64,000 bases of DNA from Siphonodentalium dalli (taxonomy: Eukaryota; Mollusca; Scaphopoda; Gadilida; Siphonodentaliidae). Each line of letters starts with the position of its first letter. Position 1 is the stretch's first letter. Shown here in pieces: positions 38,601 to 50,600 of this stretch. The stretch covers positions 93,413,980-93,477,979 of the forward strand of contig CP136063.1 in the NCBI GenBank assembly GCA_032622095.1, written 5' to 3'. Both the position numbers and the translations under genes were made by a program. The notes beneath the pieces are model-generated. The model was given only the letters and a program-made list of their open reading frames with translations, did no database searches and was not told the origin of the DNA.

Positions 38601-41600
38601 ACTGTACTGTAAATAAGTTCTTGGTACATATTTATCATACCATGAATGTATAATAACTGATGTTATAATATCCAACTAGTTGGAGATTCTTAAATAGTGT
38701 GCCAAATTTCAAAAGGGAATTCCAGACAGATATGTCAGGACATTTTCGCAAAACATGTTGCTGACCCTTATATCAGGAATCAGTCGCATAACGTACGTTG
38801 GACCAACAACGCAAGCAACGTGCACCGAATAGAGAACGAATTCCTACGACAATTGATACATTTCACATAATGCGCGGAAGAACTATTTTTGATAAGAAAT
38901 ACGAATAGCTTATAGTATAGTCATATGTTGTTCGCACGGTCCAAAAACCTTTTTCACAGATTTGACGACTACGAGTCCGTTTGTGAGAAAATAGTGTCGT
39001 TCAAACTTCATGCCACTCGCACTAATGTCATATGTTTATGATTTCAGTCATTAGTTTTTACTTAATTGTGTTGTTATCAGATCATAGTCAGTTGTAGGCT
39101 CGAAGATTGCACGCAAACGCACGAGCTTGGCTTCTTGAAACCTTAACCGTAACTATACAGATACATGTATGGCAAAATTACAACTGATCAAAAGAACACA
39201 AATTCTAATGACGTAGTACCCTATTCCTATTTTTAAAGAAACTAATGTAGTGGATGGGTATGTTATTGAGGTATACGGCGCTGTGGTCGTTTGGGCACAT
39301 TGTGTGAACAGCGTAGCGGTTCTCACTAAATGTGCACCAAACAACCACAGCGCCGTATCCCCCAATAACACACACTACTTTATTTCTTATATTTATATAG
39401 CTTTTTGATGACTTATTCGCATAAAAAGGCTGAATGTATTATTATTTATGTTTTCACAAAATCAACCGATAATTTTAGAATATAGCCCATGCAGCACATT
39501 AAGTCAGCCCAATATAAGATTTCCAAGCATATTGCAACGAAAATAATGTTGAAACGTAGATTAAACATCTCGAAATGACTACCATACAGATGCACAGTGT
39601 TTTATATAGAGTTATTATTCCTATAACTTTTAATCAACATGTTGGTTTAATCCGAAACAGATATCCTGATTTGTCATTGTTGAGTACTCTTTACTCAACC
39701 ACTGAATACAAACCGCTCAACAAATTATCACTCAACGTGTTGAGTCAATAATTTAGTCAGCAATATTTTCAGCGTATGAAACGGGCGACCCAATTGGCAA
39801 TTGACCACTCACTGAACAGGATGAGTGTAACACAGACGGGCTATTATGTTGTGGTTCATTATGCGAAAGTTGCACCTAATGCGCATATGTTTGACCATTA
39901 ATAAATGTACAATCCGTACCTAAATTTTCATTAATTAATGGTCAATCTTGCAAAACGTGGCACGTGAGCTTGGGATTGTCCACTAAATCACGACATATAT
40001 AGATAATCCTGCATGATTGAAGGGTAATAACTCTATAAAGAATGTACCCTTACTAAATAACGGCGATTTGTATGAGAAATTGCAACACCACAATAGATCA
40101 ACTTTGGTGAAATATAAGTCAAATTCTTCTATTGGGTGGGTGGGTGGGCTTGGGAGAGGCTTGGGTTACGCTCTTTAAAAACACTTCTTCAAATATCTCC
40201 GTTATTTCGTCAAAAACACTTCTTCAAATATCTCCGTTATTTAGTTAATAAAAATTAGATTAAAATTAAACTGATCCCTTAAACATTGATTAGCGTTAAT
40301 GGTTCTTTCTAAATGGACAATCGATCACACGTGCCACGCGTGGTGACCATATATTACTGGCCTTTTTGGGTTCCGATTGTTCATTTATAAATGGCAAATC
40401 CTTAAAGAATTGCCTGGAAAGTTGTCAACTGACGAACATACATAGAAATTAAAGTAACTCACATGTAGTTTGCTCCTCGAAACATTTGGTTAACTGCAAC
40501 CCGATCATCACAAATCCATACCATGCGACGAAGGCATACAATATGTACACGATGTAGTATGGTATAATCAGGTCATCCATCAGGATTCCTCCGAAGATGG
40601 CAACAACTGTGGAATATAAAACGTGTGGACTTTATAGCAGAAACTCCGATACAATACAACTGTGGAATATAACAAGTGTGAACTTTACAGCAGAAACGCC
40701 CATACAATACAACTGTGCATGGAATATAACACGTGTGAACTTTACAGCAGAAACGCCTATACAATACAACTGTGGAATATAACATGTGTGAACTTTACAG
40801 CAGAAACTCCCATACAATACAACTGTGGAATGTAAAACGTGTGAACTTTACAGCAGAAACGCCCATACAATACAACTGTGGAATATAAAACGTGGTAACT
40901 GTACAGTAGAAACGCGGTTACAATACAACTGTGGAATATAAAATGTGTGAAGTGAAAATCAGAAACTCGACTACAATACGACTGTGGAATATAAAACGTG
41001 GGAACTGTATAGTAGAAAAGCGGTTGCAATACAACTGTGGAATATAAAACGTGTGAAGTGTATAGCAGACACGCGGAAGCAATACAACAGTACTGTTTAA
41101 TATAAAATGTGTGATTGTATAGCAGACACGCCGATACAATACAATACAACTGTTTAATATAACACGTGTGAACTTTATAGCAGACATCCGGAAATAATAC
41201 AGCAGTGGAATATAAAACGTGTGAATTGTATGAAGCAGGCCCTAGATACATTACAGCTGTGGAATATAACAAGTATACATGAACTGTGTAGCACCAAATG
41301 AATAATATACTATTTGAATGTATACTGTATTACATGAGTGGGAGGATCCATTCAGTATATAATTGATTAATACTGTTATAACTGCTTCGTGTACTATATA
41401 CTGTTAGTTCATCGGTTAGAGTGTATGGGTCCTCCGCGATTATCCGTATTTCCGCCAAGGGACACCTATACAAATCGTTGTTCCGATGGTATCGTGCAGT
41501 TACTATGTATAGTGAGATACCTGTACATGTATGTGGACAATATATAGACAAGGATGTCTAACAGCAATTTCGCAAGGTGCATGCCATGATCGTTGCACAA

Positions 41601-44600
41601 GCACTCATCATATTATTTATATGTGCATGTGCATGCATGGAGATAAATGTACTTACTTCCGAGTGCGTGCGCACCAGCTCCCACAATCCAATGCGCTACG
41701 TTGAATATCGGTCTCTTCTTGTCTTTTGGTCCTGGTCTGCACATAGCCATGAATGGCTGCAACAAGAACGGGCATTAACTTGTACGTATGGATTATATAT
41801 CAGTGCCTATAAAAGCATATACCATACACGCAACATAAAACCGCTACGTTAGTGACTTATCTGAGGTTATCTCTACTGGAATAAAGTTGCAATAAACTTT
41901 TCAAGATTGTCGAAAATTTCAACCACATCAACTATGCAATTTCAGAGAACGCAACGTTTGAAATACACACAAATGTAAACGTTTACTACTTTATTCGGGG
42001 CGATTTCTTGGGAATAAATATTATACGGCAATAATATATGTCAATTCACCGTAACAACCCCTGGTCAAGTGGTCCTGCTAATATGATATGATGTTGGTAG
42101 TCCTGCTCAATTGCTATGATGCGGGTAGGGCAAACTGATGCCGTTACAAAAAGTACCGTTATTTTTTTTCATTTTCGCGATGTTTGGCTAATCCGAGCAA
42201 ATTAAGAAAAAAAAAAAAAAAACCAGTGTATGCATGAAACATTCAAGAACATTTATATTTTTGAAAATTATAATAATGCCTGTGCTGGTGTTTCTAAAAC
42301 GACATGACTAACCATCTTGATTATAGTCGATTTTCAACAACTAATACAACTAGTATTAAAAATATTTCGCAATAAATATGTTTTTGAATGTTTGATATGC
42401 ATAATGGCTTTTGCTGTATATGTTCAGATTATCGGAACACCGCGAAAAAGACAAATTAATAAAATATAACGGTACATTTTGTTAACCCTAAGTTTGCCCT
42501 AACAGCATCATATCAATTCAGCAGGACCCTACCGCATTATAGCACATTGGCAGGACCACTTGACCAGGGGTGGTAACTGGGAAAAACACTGTTAAAGTGT
42601 TAACTAAATCATATATCGTTTGATACAATCATGTGGAGTTTTGCAGACATGTTCCCGATGTAAACGCATATTTATAACAATCAGATCAACACATATTTTG
42701 CCGAACATCGGGTGATATTTACGTTCCCGGTCTAAACTTACATTTATAACAGTCAGACCAACACATATAGTGCCGAACACCGGGTGATATTTCTTGATTA
42801 TGCTGTCGGATTTTATCTGAAATAAATGTGAGATCGATGAGTATAGCTATGATATAATACTGACGTACACAACGGTGGCCGCTCCCATAAAACATAGCAA
42901 TGAAATTATATTGAATATGCTGTTGTTGTATTAGTATGTTGTGTTTAGCTGCAAAATGTTACAGACTCAATTGATATGGTACCACTATAATATCGCAAGT
43001 CACGAAACAGTGAATCCTCAAACATAGTAACACGGCATCTAACTGGAAACCGCTTTAGCCAGACTATAAAACATCTTACGTCGGACCATTATTACTTCCA
43101 TCGGCCCATTCTTACATAAATCGGCCCATTCTTACTTGCATCGGCCAATTCGTCTTTACATCGGCCATTCTTAATTACATCGGCCGATTCTTACTTACAT
43201 CGGCCCATTCTTTCTTACATCGGCCCAATCTTAATTACATCGGCCCCGTATTGCCTACATCGGCCCATTATTACTTACATCGGCCCATTCTTGTTCCTTG
43301 ACGAATATGAGGATGAATCCAGCACAGCTGCAAAGGAACACCAACACCATGCACAATCTGTGAATCTGTGGATAGACGTAATACGGTGTCGTGGACAGTG
43401 GATAGATGTAACACGGTGTCATGGCCACTGGATAGATGTAACACGGTGTCATGGACAGTGGATAGATGTAACTCGGTATCGTGGACAGTGGATATATGTA
43501 ACGGTGTCGTGGACAGTGGATAGATGTAACACGGTGTCATGGACACTGGATAGACGTAACACGGTGCCGTGGACAGTGGATATCTGTAACGGTGTCGTGG
43601 ACAGTGGGTAGATGTAACACGGTGTCGTGGACAGTGGATAGATGTAACGGTGTCGTGGACAGTGGATAGATGTAACGGTGTCGTGGACAGTGGATAGATG
43701 TAACACGGTGTCGTGGACAGTGGATAGATGTAATGGTGTCGTGGACAGTGGATAGATGTAACGGTGTCGTGGACAGTGGGTAGATGTAACACGGTGTCGT
43801 GGACAGTGGGTATATGTAACACGGTGTCGTGGACAGTGGATATATGTAACGGTGTCGTGGACAGTGGATAGATGTAACGGTGTCGTGGACAGTGGATATA
43901 TGTAACACGGTGGCGTGGACAGTGGATAGATGTAACGGTGTCGTGGACAGTGGATATATGTAACACGGTGGCGTGGACAGTGGATAGATGTAACGGTATC
44001 GTGGACAGTGGATAGATGTAACGGTGTCATGGACAGTGGGTAGATGTAAAACGGTGTCGTGGACAGTGGATAGATGTAACGGTGTCGTGGACACTGGATA
44101 GATGTAACGGTGTCGTTGACAGTGGGTAGATGTAACGGTGTCGTGGACAGTGGATAGATGTAACGGTGTCGTGGACAGTGGATATATGTAACGGTGTCGT
44201 GGACAGTGGATAGATGTAACGGTGTCGTGGACAGTGGATATATGTAACACGGTGGCGTGGACAGTGGATAGATGTAACGATATCGTTGACAGTGGGTAGA
44301 TGTAACACGGTGTCGTGGACAGTGGGTAGATGTAACACGGTGTCGTGGACAGTGTGTAGATGTAACACGGTGTCGTGGACAGTGGATAGATGTAACGGTG
44401 TCGTGGACAGTGGATAGATGTAACACGGTGTCGTGGACAGTGGATAGATGTAACACGGTGGCGTGGACAGTGGATAGATGTAACGGTGTCGTGGACAGTG
44501 GATAGATGTAACACGGTGTCGTGGACAGTGGATAGATGTAACGGTGTCGTGGACAGTGGGTAGATGTAACACGGTGTCGTGGACAGTGGATAGATGTAAC

Positions 44601-47600
44601 GGTGTCGTGGACAGTGGGTAGATGTAACACGGTGTCGTGGACAGTGGATAGATGTAACGGTGTCGTGGACAGCGGATAGATGTAACGGTGTCGTGGACAG
44701 TGAGTATATGTAACACGGTGTCGTGGACAGTGGGTATATGTAACACGGTGTCGTGGACAGTGGATATATGTAACGGTGTCGTGGACAGTGGATAGATGTA
44801 ACGGTGTCGTGGACAGTGGATATATGTAACACGGTGGCGTGGACAGTGGATAGATGTAACGGTGTCGTGGACAGTGGATAGATGTAACGGTGTCGTGGAC
44901 AGTGGGTAGATGTAACACGGTGTCGTGGACAGTGGATAGATGTAACGGTGTCGTGGACAGTGGATAGATGTAACGGTGTCGTGGACAGTGAGTATATGTA
45001 ACACGGTGTCGTGGACAGTGGGTATATGTAACACGGTGTCGTGGACAGTGGATATATGTAACGGTGTCGTGGACAGTGGATAGATGTAACGGTGTCGTGG
45101 ACAGTGGATATATGTAACACGGTGGCGTGGACAGTGGATAGATGTAACGGTGTCGTGGACAGTGGATAGATGTAACGGTGTCGTGGACAGTGGGTAGATG
45201 TAACACGGTGTCGTGGACAGTGGATAGATGTAACGGTGTCGTGGACAGTGGATAGATGACCCCTTTCGGATACTGAACTACTAATGGTAAGAATTACGAA
45301 TAGGGTACTACGTCATGATAACATGTGTTTTTCTTATCATTTGTCGTGTTGCTATATATGTAGATGCGATTGCGGTTTCGATAAGTAATTCATTGGTACG
45401 CGACCTTTGCATTTAATTTTCGAGTCTGCCAGAGACTATGATCTGATAACATCATAATTAAGTATCACATTAATGAAAAACATAACTATATAACCTAATA
45501 GTGTTCATGGCAAGAACTGTAAACGACACTATTTTCTCATAATTGCACTTGTATATATATAGTCGTCAATCCTGCGAAAAGCTGCACATGCCATGCGTGC
45601 ATGTAATCCCACTTAAAACCCAACTCCTTTGTTCTATCTCGACTTTCTATTTCTCCGAATGGGCATTTTATACTATGTTTTACACCACAAGTCAACATTC
45701 GTATTCGTATTCGTCATGTCTCACAATGTATGCACAGCGAACTCCCACTGGGACCTCTGTTCGAGAAATAGTTCACTTCTAACACTCGCCCATAATAAGA
45801 AACATCTACATAGTGCTTATAAACCCCACATACAACTCCTTGTCAGAAAACATTGCACACCATGCAGTTGTATCTATCATATTCAAACATAACACGTCAT
45901 CAATATGGAGTTACTGTTCTTCTTCGCCGAACGATATTACTTTGATAATTCGCGTTTCAATATTATCCTAAAATGCATTCATGCCCAAAATACAGATAAT
46001 TGAGTCGACGGTATATATAGTACATATATATATACTACGTTTTATTTACAGCGAAAACAAATATTTTATTATATGTTTGCGTATATCGACGTTTAATTTC
46101 GAATAAAACTGACATAATGGAGCAGATACAATTAAGCTTTGCATAATGTTATCGTCACGTGTCTCCTTATATTGCAAAATATACATATATGTAGAATATT
46201 ATAAAGGCAACATTCGCGTTATGTTCGTGTAGGTCGTGAACACTTATTTCTCACGCCCTCACATATAAGAACTGATCCCATATTTGGCCATAACTGCGTA
46301 TACATAGCTACATACACGAGGGTATATATAGCCACATCGGTATCGTATATAATTATACTGGTCTTCGTATTGTAGATTGGCAGGGAGCAATCTAAAGAAA
46401 CTTTAAGTATAATAAGAGTGTTATATTGCACTAATGTGTATGTATTCATGTGTTAAATTCAGAGTTATGTGTTACCCTGTCTACAACATTCGTTGCAGAG
46501 CCTGCATGGTCTATACTTCTAGAAACCGAATTATATCACAATTCATTACTAGAATACACGTGTATATGGCTGTAACATTCTAAAATAGGGTCTTTGTATC
46601 GCATTGGATTTACCTTCTAATCACAACATTTAATTCCAGATGCGTTTTCGGTGATCGGGGATATTTTAGATTCGTTTTCGGCGATTGTGGATATAAAATA
46701 TTGCGGAATGGTGAGTAGATACGTACCTGGAACCACACATGTAAATCTGCCACCTTCGTTTTCGGCCATTGTAATTTGTACCAGGTGGCGCACACAATTC
46801 CGATTGTAGCTAAACAAATCCATGCAGATATCATCAAACACGCTGTAAATATATCATACTGTATATATGAGGCTTGTGTTTGTTATGATTGTGTGCATGT
46901 GCGCGAAAAAAAATAGAATTGAGTGTGTAGATAGAGTTATCATTCTTGGCGAAATGTTATCTGCTATCAGAGCGCGAGCTATGTTGATACAAACATCAAT
47001 CTAATGCACAACACGTTGATTTTGAGGCAATCAGTTTGGTTTGTGTCAAATCCGTTTTGGTTTTGATTCGCCGATATTTGCGTTTGAGGAAACTATAATA
47101 TTGGAGTTCAACAGCTGTCTGTAACATGTTCTTTTCGTATTCCAATTAATAGTATGGACCTATATAAGGCATGGTAATTTATAACTAGCATACGTATTCC
47201 GCCTTATATAGGAGACAAACTGAGACATATGAGTTTGCAGCATTCCTTATCACGGTTAATACTTTGACATTATTAAATCCATTGTTGTAGAATATGTAAT
47301 TAGTTACTGCCTTTCAGTATGTGAATATATAATCCAGTGATAAGACGCATGCAAGCACGATTTTCAGAGACATTTGATAGCTCTCTTGAATTTGATAAAG
47401 TTATTCGAGTTGTAAGTCCTCTATCTTATGGAGGCGGAGTATATAGTAGCGGTCTTGACCAAAATTTGTTTAGTTTAATATTGTGTTTGACACACGGAAA
47501 ATTATATATCATATGAAAGTAAATTATGACAGTTTCATGTTCCGCCCTGCTGTAAAATTTGAAAGTGGCGCATTGTCATGGACACGGTGTGTAAACAATA

Positions 47601-50600
47601 TAGACACGTTTTGACATAAAACCCTTCAACTTAATGTTAAAAATAAATTTAATCATATTCTAGGAAAGGAACAGACGTTGGAGATAATTCTTGATGGTAT
47701 TTTCCCACGATAACTATTTTCCAACTATTCCAGTATTAAATAGGATCCACATATTGGTTATGAGGGTTATATTGCCTTTTTGGGATGAAAATAATGACTT
47801 TTGCAAAAAATGCGATTGTAGCTAGGGATTACATCACTAATTATGATGGCTGGGTAGGGATTACAGGACGCTGGTTATGGAGGCGAAGTATGGATTACAG
47901 CACATTGTTTATGGAGTAGGGATTACATCACACTAGTTATGGAGGCAGATTGTGGATTACAACACACTGTTTAAGGAGGCGGGATAGGGACTGCATCACA
48001 TTGTTTATGGAGGTGGAGTATGGATTACAGCACACTGTTTATGGAGGTGGGGTAGGGAGTAGGGACTACATCACATTGTTTATGGAGGCGGGGTAGGGAC
48101 TACATCACATTGTTTATGGAGGCGCGGAGTATGGATCACAGCACATTGTTTATGGAGGCGGAGTATGGATGGATTACAGCACATTGTTTATGGATGCGGA
48201 TTATGGATTACATCACACGATTTATGGATGCGGAGTAGGGATTACATTACACTGGTTATGGGGGCAGATTGTCGATGATAACACACTGTTTTAGAAGGCG
48301 GGGTAGGGATTACAACACACTGGTAATGGAGACGAAGTATGGATTACAGCACACTGTTTATGGAGATGAAGTATGGATTACAGCACATTGTTTATGGATG
48401 CGGATTATGGATTGCAGCACACGGTTTATTGATGCGGAGTAGGGATTACATCACACTGGTTATGGAGGCAGATTTTCGATGACAACACACTGTTTAAGGA
48501 GGCAGAGTATGAATTACAGCACAATGTTTATGGATGCGGAGTACGTATTACATCATACGGCATGGTTATGGAGGCAGATTTTCGATGACAACACACTGTT
48601 TAAGGATGCGGAGTATGAATTACAGCACAATGTTTATGGATGCGGTGTACGTATTACATCACACTGCAGATTGTCGATTACATCACATTATTTATGGAGG
48701 CGGAGTATGGATTGTATCACACTAACCATGAGCCTTGACGAGTATTGGTCCCGTTGTGTCCACAGTCCCCGACAGGTCGACCAGTTTAGTAAAGTCGATT
48801 GTTTGGGACGACACGACAGGCGTCATGTCGTGTCTGGGTGCCACAGAGGCAGCACGCTTCCGTCGGCCAGACGCTGGAATCGAGAGATAATAATCGTGAC
48901 CATTGGTCGGAGTGGTGGTGATGACGCGATGATGATGATGATTATGACGGTTATGATGATGACTATGTTGTAGAAAACTGTGATGGTAATGATGGCGATG
49001 ATGACAATGGTGACGATGATGGTGATGGTGGTGATGATGGTGATGTTGACGATGTTGTTGGCGACTGCGATGATGATTATGGTGGCGATGATGGTGATTG
49101 TGTTCGTGGTGTGGATGCTGCTGGTGATGTAGATGATCATGCAAGTGGTGATGATGGTGCTGTTAGTGATGGAGTAATGATGATGATGATGACGATGATG
49201 GTGATGATGATAATGATGAAATTATGCCTATGTTGTCGGTGATGGTGATACTGATGATCATGGTGGTGATAATGGTTGTGGTGATGGTAGTGATGATGGT
49301 GATGATGGTGATGATGGTGATTGTGATCGTGGTGTGGATGCTGCTGGTGATGTAGATGATCATGCAAGTGGTGATGATGGTGCTGTTAGTGATGGAGTGA
49401 TGATGATGATGATGGTGATGATGACGATGATGGTGATGATGATAATGATGCAATGATGCCTATGTTGTCGGTGATGGTGATACTGATGATCATGGTGGTG
49501 ATAATGGTTGTGGTGATGGTAGTGATGATGGTGATGATGGTGATGATGGTGGTGATGATGATGATGTTGACGATGTTGTTGGCGACTGTGATGATGATGA
49601 TGGTGGCGATGATGGTGATTGTGAACGTGGTGTGGATGCTGCTGGTGATGTAGATGATCATGCAAGTGGTGATGATGGTGCTGTTAGTGATGGAGTGATG
49701 ATGATGATGACGATGATGATGATGATGACGATGATGGTGGTGATGATAATGATGAAATGATGCCTATGTTGTCGGTGATGGTGATACTGATGATCATGGT
49801 GGTGATAATGGTTGTAGTGATGATGGTGATGATGGCGATGACATTGGCGATGATGGTGGTGGTGATGTCGATGGCGGTCATGATGATGCATATGTTGTTG
49901 GTGATGGTGATGGTTATGCCGGTGATTATAGTTATGGGGTGATGATGATGATGGTGATGATGGCGATGATGATGTTGATTATGTTGATGATGGTGATGAT
50001 GGCGATGGTGATAATGTTGATGGTGCTGGTAATGTTGATTGTGCCGATGATAATGACGACGTTCTGGGCGATTGTGATGATGATGGTGGTGATGATGGTG
50101 ATGTTGGCGTTGATGATAGTGATGATGGCGATCGTGATGATGGTGAGGATGCTGCTGATGGTGTGCATACCCATGCAAGTGATGATAGTGATGATGATGA
50201 GGGTGGTGACAGTAGCGATGTTGGTGGAGATGCTGCTGATGTGATAATGATAATGGCGGTAATGGCGATGATGATGTTGATGGTGGTGATGATGATGATG
50301 ATGATGATGATTATTATTATGATAACGATGTTGTTGGTGATTTTGATGACAATGATTATGATGATGGCGGTGATAATGATGATGATGATGATTATTATTA
50401 TTATGATGGAGGTGGAGATGATGATGGCGATGTTGTTGGTGATTATGATGATGGCGATGGTGGTGATGTTGGTGGTGATGATGGTGCTGATAACGATGGT
50501 GGTGATGGTGATGATGATGGCGATGTTGTTGTCGGTTATGGTGATGATGATGACGATTATGACAACGGTGATTAGGATGTTGTTGATGGTCATGTTGATG

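Noticed and set aside
43271-45206. Open frames of 231 to 585 codons on the minus strand
   Set aside because: The 28/30-bp minisatellite unit has no stop in any minus frame, so all three frames are open with the same repeated VHDTVLHL-type pattern. It lies in an intron of the FRRS1-like gene.
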